A DNA stretch of 64,000 bases from HLUCCA09 sp038745585 (GCA_038745585.1 JBCDLH010000003.1:124001-188000), one strand, 5' to 3'; shown: positions 41,504 through 51,148, numbered from the stretch's first letter. Notes: a model not told the origin generated them from the sequence alone. Translations and numbers: made by a program.

Positions 41504-44302
41504 CTAGTGCTTGACCGAGGCGAGATCGGAAATCAGCACGCCGATGCGTTTGGCGGCTTCGTCTTGCATCCCGGTGCTGGCGACAAGCTGATCGACTTCC
41601 TGCAACGCGTCACCAAGGGATTTTGCGACGTCTCCGAGGGCGCGCTCGGTCTCCGAGCTGCCGCTCGCGCTCCGGTTCAGCTCGCCAGTTGCCCGCTCGA
41701 TCAGGCGCGTAATGTTGCGCGCGGCCTCTGCGTTGCGCTCGGCGAGCTTGCGGACCTCATCTGCAACGATGGAAAAGCCGACACCGTGTTCGCCTGCCCG
41801 GGCCGCTTCGATGGCGGCATTGAACGCAAGCAGGTTGGTCTGAACCGCGATATCACCAATCACTTCTACCACCTCTGTCACCTCGTTGGCCGCCGCACCC
41901 GCGGCCTCCATTGCGGCAGAGATGTCCTTTAGGCTGGACGTGCGCGCCCCTGCGGTGTCGCGCGAGCTCGCGGTGGCACCGCGGAGGCGGTCGGTGCCCT
42001 GAACGATGGCCGCGCGCGCCTGGAAAAGCTGTTGCAACTCGTCGCGTACCGCTTCGGCGGCCTCCGTGGCCTTGCGTTCGAGCATGACCTGATCCGAGAT
42101 ATCGTAGGCAAACTTGATGATACGGACGACCTTGCCGCTCGTGTCGCGCACCGGACTGTAGCTCGACCGGATATGGACGTCGCGGTCGAACCTTCCCACT
42201 CTGTGAAACCGTCCGGTGATCGTCTCGCCTTTGGCCAGACGGATCCAAAAGTCCCGGTATTCCTGTGTCGTGATGTAGTCGGGCGTGCAGAACATCGAAT
42301 GGTGCTGGCCGTAGATGTCGCGGCGCGAGTAGCCCATGAGGCGCAGAAACTCTTCGTTGGCTTCGACGATCTTGCCGTCCGGGTCGAACTCAACGATGGA
42401 CGTGCCCAAGTTGACCGCGACCCACTTACTCTCGATCTCGGCCGAACGTGTCGTGGCCTTGGTCGCGTCCACGGCAAGCTGAACAACGCGGATCGGGCGG
42501 CCCTCGAAATCCATGATTGGATTGTAGGTTGTGTTGACCCAGACCTCTTTGCCATTGGCGTCGAGCCGCCGCGCGATCAAGCCGACAGCGTTGCCCTTGC
42601 GCAGCGCCTCCCAAAACTCCTGCTCTTTATTCGGGGTCGTGTCGTCGGCATCGAGGAAGATGTTATGATCCCGCCCGATGACGTCATTAAGGTTGTAGCC
42701 GAGCAGGTCCAGAAAGGCGCGGTTTGCGGTCTCGACTTTCCCTTCGAGCGTGTATTCCGCAATGGCATAGGCCTTGTCGATCGCTTCGTTGCGGCCCTGA
42801 TCGGCAAGCGCCTGTTGCTTTGACGCCGTAATGTCGAGCGCGGCTGCTGCGATCCGCGTGATGCGGCCGTCAGCGTTTGGCACGGGCACATAAGTCATAT
42901 GCAACCACGCTTCCTTGCCGTTCGGCGCATAGCGCTTGAACTGACCGATCAGGCCTTCACCTGCGATAAGCTTGTCCCAGAAATCCTCGTGACGACGAGA
43001 CTTGCCGAAGCTCTCGTCGCACCAATCGGCGTGGGTCGTGCCGATGATATCCTCTTGTTCAACGCCGAAGATGTCGCGGAATGGGCGGTTCGATGTGAGG
43101 ACCTTGCCGGCCAAGTCGAACTCGACCCGGGGCCGAAAGCGCTCGAACGCAGCGGTCAAATCCTGCAGATCCGTTATCTTGTTGCGTTCATCGGTGATGT
43201 CGCGCGCGATATGAACATACTTCTGGACAGTGCCAGCAGCATCTATGGCCGGGGCAATGACCGCCTCCATCCAGCGCTCCTGGCCGTCCGTCTTAACGTG
43301 CTTCACCGCGAGGCGCTGCGCCGCCCCTTCTGCCGCCTGTGCCCAGGCTTGGACATAGGTAGAGCTGCGGGCAAAGGCCGGGTCGACCATCCGGTCATGG
43401 TTCATGCCAATCGCGTCTTCTTCTTCAAGACCATAGCACTCCAGATAGCTCTCATTGGCGCGCTTGAGGAACCCTTCGGCATCGTAAACCCCGATCCCAA
43501 GGGCCGCCTCGAGCGCGGTCGCAACCTCGGCCTCGGCCATCGCCTTGTGGGTCGCCGCAGAGACATCCATGAGGCATTGCACGGCGCCAACGACATGCCC
43601 GTCGGGCGAGCGCTTGGGCACAAAGGTCGACTGCATCCACATCGAGTCGCCCATCGCCGACACATGCTCGTGTTGGCCCTCGATGATCCGGCCCTGGCGG
43701 AGCTTCTCCCAAAAGTCGGCATAGTCCGGCGTCATCGTCACACTGTCGGGCCAAAGCGTGTCGTGGTGCTTGCCGGCCATCTCCTCGCCGAAATACTCCA
43801 GCGCCATCATCGCTCTGTCGTTGGCGGCGGTGATGATGCCGTCGGTGTCGTATTCGATGACAGCCAGGTTGGGCTCCAGCGTGTCCCAGACCGTAGCGGC
43901 GGGCGGCGGCGGCGGCGGCAGCAGGCGCGCCGCGACGATGACACGCCGCACCCCGCCCTCAGGCCCCTCGATCCGCGCGCGTGCCGAGACCGGCTGTCGT
44001 GTACCGTCGGCTGCGATGAAAGCGCCGGACCACGCGGCACGCGTACCGGAACTGACCTCCCACCAGAGGTCGGCGCCGTCCTCCCCGTCAGGTGCCAGCA
44101 CATCCGCAAAGACACGGCCCGTTTCGCTCGCAGCAACGCTGAGGCCAAGCGCGTCGGAGGCGACCGAATTCACATCCGCGAGCGCGCCGCCTTCGGCATC
44201 GAAGGCAAAGAGGAGATCCTCGGCGATGAGCGCCGCTGCCGCCTGATCGAGCGGCGCAGGCGCGGCTTCGGCCGAGCCCGGTCCCTTCGGCGTGGTCCTC
44301 AT
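41504..44302 (-). CDS. Soluble six-PAS methyl-accepting chemotaxis protein
   Basis: This 932-residue receptor has no membrane segment and is thus cytosolic, in the manner of Aer-like or BdlA-like energy sensors. Six PAS units can be counted: a degenerate one near the N-terminus and five clearer ones (NLAVIEYDTDGIITAAN, LGIGVYDAEGFLKRAN, PRVEFDLAGKVLTSN, AYAIAEYTLEGKVETAN, TSIVEFDPDGKIVEAN). The last 180 residues form the MCP signalling domain with the conserved hairpin tip IAVQTNLLAFNAAIEAARAGE. There is no C-terminal CheR/CheB pentapeptide. Several PAS units carry His-His pairs (GKHHDTLW, GQHHSMFC), but cofactor type cannot be told. It is the first gene of the array that continues with triple CheW and gvpN, and is divergent from isocitrate dehydrogenase. 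Confidence 0.92.
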   Translation of the reverse strand: MRTTPKGPGSAEAAPAPLDQAAAALIAEDLLFAFDAEGGALADVNSVASDALGLSVAASETGRVFADVLAPDGEDGADLWWEVSSGTRAAWSGAFIAADGTRQPVSARARIEGPEGGVRRVIVAARLLPPPPPPAATVWDTLEPNLAVIEYDTDGIITAANDRAMMALEYFGEEMAGKHHDTLWPDSVTMTPDYADFWEKLRQGRIIEGQHEHVSAMGDSMWMQSTFVPKRSPDGHVVGAVQCLMDVSAATHKAMAEAEVATALEAALGIGVYDAEGFLKRANESYLECYGLEEEDAIGMNHDRMVDPAFARSSTYVQAWAQAAEGAAQRLAVKHVKTDGQERWMEAVIAPAIDAAGTVQKYVHIARDITDERNKITDLQDLTAAFERFRPRVEFDLAGKVLTSNRPFRDIFGVEQEDIIGTTHADWCDESFGKSRRHEDFWDKLIAGEGLIGQFKRYAPNGKEAWLHMTYVPVPNADGRITRIAAAALDITASKQQALADQGRNEAIDKAYAIAEYTLEGKVETANRAFLDLLGYNLNDVIGRDHNIFLDADDTTPNKEQEFWEALRKGNAVGLIARRLDANGKEVWVNTTYNPIMDFEGRPIRVVQLAVDATKATTRSAEIESKWVAVNLGTSIVEFDPDGKIVEANEEFLRLMGYSRRDIYGQHHSMFCTPDYITTQEYRDFWIRLAKGETITGRFHRVGRFDRDVHIRSSYSPVRDTSGKVVRIIKFAYDISDQVMLERKATEAAEAVRDELQQLFQARAAIVQGTDRLRGATASSRDTAGARTSSLKDISAAMEAAGAAANEVTEVVEVIGDIAVQTNLLAFNAAIEAARAGEHGVGFSIVADEVRKLAERNAEAARNITRLIERATGELNRSASGSSETERALGDVAKSLGDALQEVDQLVASTGMQDEAAKRIGVLISDLASVKH

Positions 44303-44509
44303 TCTGCGCCCTCCACAATGTGTTGGCAGGCTGCATAGGCGAGAGACATTAACCGTCCCTTGCCGCTTCCGGGGAAACTGGTGCAGGCCCGCATGCTATG
44401 GCACGGGCCCGGTCGGCCCCCACATTGCGCCGCAGGGCGCTTTCTGCGGCGCCAGGATACACTGTCTAGCAGACTGTTAGTTGCGCCACGCAAAGGAGAG
44501 TGCAGATCC

Positions 44510-46783
44510 ATGTCCGACACGCCCATTTTGGAAAAGAGCGACACCGCGCCCACCTCCGCTTCTGACAGCGGCACGCCGGATATCATCTATACAAAGGTCG
44601 ACGAGGCGCCACAGCTGGCCTCGGCCTCGCTCTTGCCGATCATCGAGAAGTTTGCGCGGATGGCCGGTCTGACAGTCGGCACGCGGGACATCTCACTTGC
44701 GGGCCGCATACTCGCCTCTTTCCCCGAGCGCCTGACAGAGGCCCAGCGCCAGCCGGACGCGCTCGCCGAGCTCGGCGATCTGGTGAAGACCGCGGATGCC
44801 AACGTCATCAAGTTGCCCAACATTTCGGCTTCGGTTCCGCAACTCGTCGCCGCGATCAAAGAGCTGCAAGGTCAGGGCTATGACCTGCCCGATTATCCCG
44901 AAGACCCGCAGAGCGACGCGGAACGCTCGGCGCGCGCCCGCTATGACGCGGTCAAGGGCTCGGCCGTTAACCCGGTCTTGCGCGAGGGCAATTCCGACCG
45001 CCGCTCGCCGCGATCCGTCAAGTCCTATGCCATGGCCAACCCGCATTCGATGGGTGCTTGGTCGGCAGAAAGCAAGACCCGCGTCTCGACCATGGGCCAG
45101 GGCGACTTTCGCTCGAACGAGACCTCCGTCACCCTGAGCGAGGCCCAAGCCGCTGCGCCGCTTCGCATCGAATTTACCCCCGCGGGCGGCGAAGCGCGTG
45201 TCCTAAAGGACGGCCTTGCGATGCCGCCGGGCACGATCGTCGACGCGACCTTCATGTCGGCCAAGGCCCTCGATGCGTTCCTGGCCGAGCAGATCGAGGT
45301 GACGCGTGCGGACGGCACGCTCTTCTCGCTGCACTTAAAGGCGACAATGATGAAAGTGTCCGACCCGATCCTCTTTGGCCACGCCGTCCGCGCCTATCTC
45401 GCGCCGGTCTTTGAGGTCCATGGCGCCGCGCTGGCCGCCGCCGGAGCAGACCCCAATTCGGGCCTCGGCGTGATGCTCGACAAGATCGAGAGCATGCCCA
45501 ACGCGGCCGAGATCAAGGCACAGATCGAGGCGGCGCTTGCCGCGCATCCGCCGCTCTACATGGTCAATTCCGACAAAGGCATCACCAATCTGCACGTGCC
45601 CTCCGATGTCATCATCGACGCCTCGATGCCCGCGCTCTTGCGCGCGGGCGGCAAGGGCTGGGGACCGGACGGGAAGGAAGCCGACAGCAACTGCGTGATC
45701 CCCGACAGCTCTTACGCGGGCGTCTATTCGGAAGCGGTGGCGTTCTTCAAGGAGCGCGGCGCGCTCGACCCGACGATTGCGGGCACGATGCAGAATGTGG
45801 GCCTGATGGCGCAGAAGGCCGAGGAATACGGCTCGCATCCGACGACCTTCGAGTTGCCCGAAGACGGGATCGTCCGTGTGATTGCGGGCAATGGCGATGT
45901 GCTGCACGAGCACAATGTCGAGGCGGGCGATATATGGCGCATGGCCTCGGTGCGCCGCGCGCCCATCGAAAACTGGGTGCAGCTCGCCATCGACCGGCAA
46001 AGGGCGGAGGAGTGCGGCGCGATCTTCTGGCTCGATGAGACGCGGGCGCATGACGCTGAGCTGCTGCGGTATGTCCGGCCGATGCTCGAGCGCGCGGGCG
46101 TGTCCGACAGGTTTCGGATCCTGGCGCCGGCTGCGGCCACGCGCGCGACCTTCGAGGCGATCTATCGGGGCGAGACGTCCATCGCCGTCACCGGCAATGT
46201 CCTGCGTGACTACCTCACCGATCTCTTCCCGATCCTTGAGCTTGGCACCTCGGCCAAGATGCTCTCGGTCGTCAAACTGATGAAGGGCGGTGGGCTCTTT
46301 GAGACCGGAGCCGGTGGCTCGGCACCGAAACATGTCCAGCAATTGCAAGAGCAGAACCACCTACGCTGGGATTCCTTGGGCGAGTTCTGCGCGCTGGGCG
46401 AGAGCCTGCGTTTTCTGGGCGAGAGCCGGGGCGCGCGGGCGCGGATCTTGGGCGATGCCGCGGATTCGGCGACCGAAAAGCTGCTGGCTGAAGGCAAGTC
46501 GCCCGGCCGCAAGGTGGGTCAGCCCGACAACCGCGACAGCCATTTCTTCTTCGCCCTTTACTGGGCCGAGGCCCTGGCCGCGCAGAGCGAGGATGCCGCG
46601 CTTGCTGCAGTTTTCGCCCCGATTGCCCAGGCGCTGACGACGAATGCCGACAAGATCACCGCCGAGCTCGGTGCGGGCCGCGGCGCGGCGGTCGATCTCG
46701 GCGGGTACTACCACACGTCGGACGAAAAGGTCGCCCGGGTTATGCGGCCCTCGGCCACGCTGAACGCGATCATCGACCGATAG
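44510..46783 (+). CDS. icd: Isocitrate dehydrogenase, NADP-dependent, monomeric type
   Basis: The enzyme converts isocitrate to 2-oxoglutarate in the TCA cycle. Its 757 residues and motifs (NIKLPNISASVPQL-like stretch, GNSDRRSPRSVKSYA, LKATMMKVSDPI, KGITNLHVPSDVIIDASMP) identify the monomeric, not the dimeric, IDH family, common in Rhodobacterales. The start at 44510 has an AAGGAG site 12-18 bases upstream. It is divergently transcribed from the PAS chemoreceptor; the 207 bases between them contain ATTAACCG and likely both promoters. Confidence 0.95.
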   Translation: MSDTPILEKSDTAPTSASDSGTPDIIYTKVDEAPQLASASLLPIIEKFARMAGLTVGTRDISLAGRILASFPERLTEAQRQPDALAELGDLVKTADANVIKLPNISASVPQLVAAIKELQGQGYDLPDYPEDPQSDAERSARARYDAVKGSAVNPVLREGNSDRRSPRSVKSYAMANPHSMGAWSAESKTRVSTMGQGDFRSNETSVTLSEAQAAAPLRIEFTPAGGEARVLKDGLAMPPGTIVDATFMSAKALDAFLAEQIEVTRADGTLFSLHLKATMMKVSDPILFGHAVRAYLAPVFEVHGAALAAAGADPNSGLGVMLDKIESMPNAAEIKAQIEAALAAHPPLYMVNSDKGITNLHVPSDVIIDASMPALLRAGGKGWGPDGKEADSNCVIPDSSYAGVYSEAVAFFKERGALDPTIAGTMQNVGLMAQKAEEYGSHPTTFELPEDGIVRVIAGNGDVLHEHNVEAGDIWRMASVRRAPIENWVQLAIDRQRAEECGAIFWLDETRAHDAELLRYVRPMLERAGVSDRFRILAPAAATRATFEAIYRGETSIAVTGNVLRDYLTDLFPILELGTSAKMLSVVKLMKGGGLFETGAGGSAPKHVQQLQEQNHLRWDSLGEFCALGESLRFLGESRGARARILGDAADSATEKLLAEGKSPGRKVGQPDNRDSHFFFALYWAEALAAQSEDAALAAVFAPIAQALTTNADKITAELGAGRGAAVDLGGYYHTSDEKVARVMRPSATLNAIIDR

Positions 46784-46842
46784 TCGGCGCCGGGGCAGGG
46801 CGCTTAGGCTCTGTCCCCGCTATGTGCCAGTGGCCGGGGGCG

Positions 46843-46880
46843 GCCTGCCTCCGGCGGGGATATTTACCGCCCAAAGAAGG
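46843..46880. repeat. Intergenic repeat of the type seen at 7.36 kb
   Basis: The sequence around GGCGGGGATATTTACCGCCC, followed by aaagaagg, contains a small inverted repeat (GGCGG and CCGCC) and resembles, in reverse complement, the element at 7361-7386. It lies between the convergent icd and algD genes and probably works as a terminator. Membership of a dispersed family in Rhodobacterales is recalled, not tested. Confidence 0.55.
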
Positions 46881-46941
46881 GGTGGTCTGCGCCTGGCCTT
46901 GCTTGCGCCGCTTTGGGAAATCAAGCGGCCGGGCGGCTCGC

Positions 46942-48345
46942 TTACCAGCCGATGCCCTGGTCGCCCCTGTCGGCCCGGGGTCGGCGGAGGATGCGGGCAA
47001 GGTCGATGACCGGCACGCTGCAGCAGCGCAGCGCCATCCGGTATTCTGGCAAGTCGTGGGTGACGATGACGGCATCGGCCTGGTCGAGCACGTCGGAGAT
47101 ACGGCCGCGGAGCATAGCCCCAAGATGGGGCGCGACCCGTGCAGCGCCCGAGGCGCCATTGGCGACATATCGGATCTGAGTGCCGAGGTCGGTGTCACCG
47201 GAGATGCAGGCGTCGTGGGCGGCAAGCGCGGTCCCGTCCGCCATCAGCTCGGCCATGACTTCGAGCACCGGGCTCTCGCGGATATCGTCCGTCCCGGGCT
47301 TGAAGGCAACGCCAAGGACACCGACCCGGCGGGCGCCGGTCTCGCGCACCAGCCGCACGGCTTCGGCGACCTGGACGGCGTTCGAGGCCTCCAGGCTTTG
47401 CATCATCGGGAGTGTCACCCGATGTTGCGCGGCCAAGTGCGCCACGGCGCGGACCTCTTTGGGCAGGCAGGAGCCGCCATAGGCGTTGCCGGGCTTGAGG
47501 TAATAGGGCGACAGGTTGAGCTTGGTGTCCTCGCAAAAGACCTCCATGACGCGCCGTCCATCGACGCCGACGGCCTTAGAGAGCCGGCCGACCTCGTTGG
47601 CGAAAGTGACCTTGGCCGCATGCCACACGTTGTCGACGTATTTCACGAGTTCGGCCGTCTCAATAGAGACCTGGATCGGGGCGGCGTCGATCGGCGCGAA
47701 GATCGTGCTGACGATTGCGGCGCTCCGCTCGTCAGACGCGCCGATCACCGTTTTGGGCGGCTTGCGGAAGTCGGCCACGGCGACACCTTCGCGCAGAAAC
47801 TCCGGCACAAAGGCCACGCCGAAATCGACACCCATCACCCGGCCCGACCGCTCTTCGATCCGACGTGCCATGACGCCGACGGTCGTCCCCGGTGGGACGG
47901 AGCAGCGCAGGACGACAACGTGAAAGCCAGCGATCGTGGCCAGCGCGTCGCCGATCTCGTCAGCCACGGCTTCGATGTAGCGCAGGTCACAGCCGCCATC
48001 AGGGGCGGTCGGCGTGCCGACGGAGACAAAGGTCACGTCGCTAGAGACGACGGCGGCCAGAAGAGAGGGCTCGGCGCTGATCCGACCCTCCTCGACCCCG
48101 CATGCCAAAAGCGTGTCAAGCTCGGTCTCGTGGATCGGCGCGCGCCCGTTTGCGATGTGCGCGCGCTTGGCCGGATCGACGTCGACCCCGATCACGCGGT
48201 GGCCGAGATCCGAAAGGCAACCGCAAGTCACCGCGCCGACATAGCCGAGGCCGACGACCGTGACGGTGGGTTTTTCGGTGATAACACGGGGGCGAAACCG
48301 GAGAACCGTATTGGTTTCGAGCTGCGACGACATCTGATCGAGCAT
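46942..48345 (-). CDS. algD: GDP-mannose 6-dehydrogenase (AlgD-like)
   Basis: The enzyme oxidises GDP-mannose to GDP-mannuronate, the precursor of alginate. It belongs to the UDP-glucose/GDP-mannose dehydrogenase family: NAD-binding VVGLGYVGAV near residue 30, the central helical region, and the active-site cysteine in GNAYGGSCLPKEVRA. The 467 residues match AlgD closely, and the neighbour alg8 supports GDP-mannose as substrate over UDP-glucose. The start at 48345 begins the conserved protein; upstream are 288 bases without a gene, AT-rich near 48425-48445 (GTTAAGGAAAGATTTAG), which may hold its own promoter although alg8 lies in the same direction. Confidence 0.85.
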   Translation of the reverse strand: MLDQMSSQLETNTVLRFRPRVITEKPTVTVVGLGYVGAVTCGCLSDLGHRVIGVDVDPAKRAHIANGRAPIHETELDTLLACGVEEGRISAEPSLLAAVVSSDVTFVSVGTPTAPDGGCDLRYIEAVADEIGDALATIAGFHVVVLRCSVPPGTTVGVMARRIEERSGRVMGVDFGVAFVPEFLREGVAVADFRKPPKTVIGASDERSAAIVSTIFAPIDAAPIQVSIETAELVKYVDNVWHAAKVTFANEVGRLSKAVGVDGRRVMEVFCEDTKLNLSPYYLKPGNAYGGSCLPKEVRAVAHLAAQHRVTLPMMQSLEASNAVQVAEAVRLVRETGARRVGVLGVAFKPGTDDIRESPVLEVMAELMADGTALAAHDACISGDTDLGTQIRYVANGASGAARVAPHLGAMLRGRISDVLDQADAVIVTHDLPEYRMALRCCSVPVIDLARILRRPRADRGDQGIGW

Positions 48346-48633
48346 GAACACACCCTTGGCAGAAAAGTTACCAAAGCACCTTTTCTGCCGATCAAGTCGA
48401 GAATTGGGCCACATTCGCCGCAAGTTAAGGAAAGATTTAGCCGGAATTCTCGGGGACTTGGTCGTGTTGGCGAAGCCGAATGATCGGTCCATCGTCAGGC
48501 ACGACGCGGCGCTTCCGCGGTGCACGGGCCACGACCCGCAACGCGCCGAGGTGTGGTACGCTCAGGTTCTCGCAACCCCACGGCATTCGCTGGTTTGCGG
48601 GCGTCTGCGGGCCAAAACCCCGCGCCGGCGCGC

Positions 48634-50220
48634 TCAAAAGAGGCCCAAGCTCTCCGTCCGCCCCGAGAGCCACGCCACAGCCGTCACAAAGAAAAACCCC
48701 GCGGTGATCATCTGAAAGGTCGCGAGTGCCCCTTTGAGGCGCATCTGAAGGCTTTTGCCATGCCCCGCCTTTTGCCCGCCGCGATTGGCCCACGTTTGCT
48801 TTTGCGGAAAGAACTGCAACACCGCCTTGACGCAGGCATTTACCAATTGGTTGGCGTAGAGCAGGAACGGCCATGTCATGTCGACCCGCCACGCATAGCG
48901 GAAGAGATAGAGCGTGAGGACCGTCCGCGAAAACACGACCCAAATCGCTGCGCCGATGAGATAACCGGGCTCCATGAACGCCGCGAGGATGATCAGCATC
49001 GGGCTAAAAAGCATCGTCCAGATCGCGATGCGCTGGTCGAGCACGCACCACCAGATGAAGGTACCGACTTGTCGCGGGCCGAGATCCAGCGCCCGCGCGC
49101 CGTTGCGGAGCATGTTGCCAGACCAACGGCGGAGATTCTGCACCATGCGCTTTGCGCCGTTCCCATCAATGATCTCGACGGTGTAGACGCAGGCGTCGGG
49201 CACGTAGCCCATCTTGGCGCGCTCCGTCAGCATGTAATACCATGTGCTCTTGTCATCGCCCGACAGGAAGCGGAAGCGGCCCCAAAGCCAGTGGTCGAGG
49301 AAGTCTGCCTCGATCGTGCGCACGAAGGCCATGCGCGCGATCCGGCGCGCGCGGAAGACGCTCATCCGGCCTGTGAGCGTCAGCACCTTGTCGGACATCA
49401 CGTGGCTCTGCATCGCGAGCCGACGCTGGGCAAAGCGCAGATCGAGCCAGCGGCGGAGCCAGCTTGGCCCGAAGGTCAGCACGTCTTCGTCGGTTGTCAG
49501 CGCCTCAAGTTCCGGGTCGGCGCCGAACATCGCGCAGCACCGGGCGAGGACGTTAGGGCCAAAGACCGTGTCGCCATCCATGAAGACGATGATGTCGTCT
49601 GGATCGGGGGCCGTGCGGATGATCGCGCGCATGACAAGGCCGATGGCCATGCGCTTGCCGGGTTGGTTTTGGCGCAGAAAGACGATCTCGACATCGAGAT
49701 CGCTGGCGAGATCCTCGGCGACGGCGGCAATGATGTCCTCGTCATGGACCGAGCCGCTGCCGATCCAGATCGTGGCCTCGAGCCCGTTCTCGCGGATCTG
49801 CTCAAAGAGCGCAGCCATTACGTGCCGCGTGATGGCCTCCTCTTCGTTGTAGGTGGTCATTTGGACATGCACGTGGCGCGGGCGCCAGCCGGCCCCCCAC
49901 ACCGCATCACGTCCGGATTTCACCACGGGCCAGCGCTTGGCCATAAAGATCTCGGAGCGGCGCGCATGGTTGAACCACCAGCCAAAGCGCCAAAAGGCAA
50001 GCGCGCCGAGCGTATAGGTGATTGCGACGGTCTCGGGGTCGAAGAGATGGTTCGGCAAGAAGAGGGCGGCGGAGAGCAGAGCAGCAAGGAGCAGCGCGAG
50101 CGCGACTGCATCGCGGAGCCGCCACTTTGCGAGGCCCTTCGGCGCGGGGCCGAAGCGCGGGGCAAGGCGCGCGCCGATCTCGCGATAGAGCCAGGCCTGG
50201 TCGATCTTGTGCTTGCTCAT
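48634..50220 (-). CDS. alg8: Alginate-type polymerase Alg8 (GT2 glycosyltransferase)
   Basis: Alg8 is the inner-membrane GT2 synthase that links mannuronate units. The 528-residue protein has one or two N-terminal membrane spans (VALALLLAALLSAALF, ITYTLGALAFWRFGWWF), a cytoplasmic catalytic domain with TTYNEEEA, FMDGDT (DxD) and the QNLRRW motif of processive synthases, then four or so C-terminal spans (IAIWTMLFSPMLIILAAF and following). The start ATG overlaps the stop of the PilZ gene (ATGA). Polymerisation in known systems needs Alg44 bound to c-di-GMP, encoded just upstream here. Confidence 0.9.
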   Translation of the reverse strand: MSKHKIDQAWLYREIGARLAPRFGPAPKGLAKWRLRDAVALALLLAALLSAALFLPNHLFDPETVAITYTLGALAFWRFGWWFNHARRSEIFMAKRWPVVKSGRDAVWGAGWRPRHVHVQMTTYNEEEAITRHVMAALFEQIRENGLEATIWIGSGSVHDEDIIAAVAEDLASDLDVEIVFLRQNQPGKRMAIGLVMRAIIRTAPDPDDIIVFMDGDTVFGPNVLARCCAMFGADPELEALTTDEDVLTFGPSWLRRWLDLRFAQRRLAMQSHVMSDKVLTLTGRMSVFRARRIARMAFVRTIEADFLDHWLWGRFRFLSGDDKSTWYYMLTERAKMGYVPDACVYTVEIIDGNGAKRMVQNLRRWSGNMLRNGARALDLGPRQVGTFIWWCVLDQRIAIWTMLFSPMLIILAAFMEPGYLIGAAIWVVFSRTVLTLYLFRYAWRVDMTWPFLLYANQLVNACVKAVLQFFPQKQTWANRGGQKAGHGKSLQMRLKGALATFQMITAGFFFVTAVAWLSGRTESLGLF

Positions 50221-51002
50221 AGTGCAGAGCTTGGTGGTATGTCGAACGGGAGCGGCGCGACATAGGCCGGCAGGCGGACCTCGGACACGCCGAAAAGCTC
50301 AAAGCCGACGTCTGAGAGCGCGGTGTCCAGCGCGTACGGCAGCGGCTCAGACGCTTTGGGGGTCGAGATCGGCGGCGTGGCAGACGTCGCTCCGCTCGGT
50401 GTGAGCGCAGCGCCGCCCACGCCACCGGGGCCGAGCGTCGGATGGGCACCGGGGGCAAAGCCAGCCGGCGCTGGCTCTCCGAGAAGCGCCGACATCGCGC
50501 TCACGATCGGCTGGATCAGCGGCTCGTAGACGAGCACGGCGAGGATCAGGTAGAGGACCATCACGGTCAATGCGCGGACAGCCCGGGGCACGGAGGGTGA
50601 GGGCACGTCGTCTTTCTCATCGCCCGTGCGCGTCATCGGCACTCGGTCCACGGGGGTGTCCATCGCGGCGATGATCAGATCGTCGGAGACAGCGCGGCCG
50701 GTCACGATCTCACGGTAAAAATGCTTGAGGAGCCGCTCTTCGCGTGGTCCGAGATCGACGAAGCGCATCAGGTTGGCTTCGTGATCACGCTCCAGCAAAA
50801 CGGGAAACCGGATATCGAAGCCATGGAAAGGCACAATAAGGCGCGCTGCGCCGGAGTCGCCATTGAGACGATCCGGCGGCTGGAACCCCTCTGGGCACCA
50901 CCGCTCTATCTGCGCCACACTCCCGTTCTCCAGTTCCAGGCGAAGCGGGGCCTGGATCAGAAAGCGCAAGTCGGGGAGCGGGCGCTCGTACCTTAGCTTC
51001 AT
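50217..51002 (-). CDS. alg44: Alg44-like membrane protein of the alginate polymerase module
   Basis: This 261-residue protein is placed and built like a short Alg44. The first 140 residues look like a PilZ-type beta barrel (LRFLIQAPLRLELENGS, AARLIVPFHGFDIRFPVLLER, MRFVDLGPREERLL), one membrane span follows (ALTVMVLYLILAVLVYEPLI, about 165-185), and the rest is a Gly/Pro/Ala-rich periplasmic tail much shorter than the membrane-fusion domain of Pseudomonas Alg44. The usual RxxxR c-di-GMP motif is not clearly seen; RYERPLPDLR is the nearest. It starts at 51002 and overlaps alg8 by 4 bases. Two perfect palindromes lie about 150 bases upstream. Confidence 0.7.
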   Translation of the reverse strand: MKLRYERPLPDLRFLIQAPLRLELENGSVAQIERWCPEGFQPPDRLNGDSGAARLIVPFHGFDIRFPVLLERDHEANLMRFVDLGPREERLLKHFYREIVTGRAVSDDLIIAAMDTPVDRVPMTRTGDEKDDVPSPSVPRAVRALTVMVLYLILAVLVYEPLIQPIVSAMSALLGEPAPAGFAPGAHPTLGPGGVGGAALTPSGATSATPPISTPKASEPLPYALDTALSDVGFELFGVSEVRLPAYVAPLPFDIPPSSAL

Positions 51003-51148
51003 CACGCTCCATCCCGTTGGGGACGAATTCGAGACAATACCGCTCAAATCGACCGAATTGTGGCTCGAAGGGTCCGGAACTGCGAAGCGTGGCCGAAAGC
51101 GCCGGTTTCCTTGCAGGTCGAGCCTTCTAGAACTCTGGGCGCGCACAG

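Noticed and set aside
46942..48345. UDP-glucose 6-dehydrogenase as the call
   Set aside because: The neighbouring alg8 and alg44-like genes and the GNAYGGSCLPKE motif point to GDP-mannose as substrate, though sequence alone does not fully exclude UDP-glucose.
48520..50265. Open frame of 581 codons on the plus strand across alg8
   Set aside because: It is the antisense of alg8, whose membrane spans and GT2 motifs are unambiguous.
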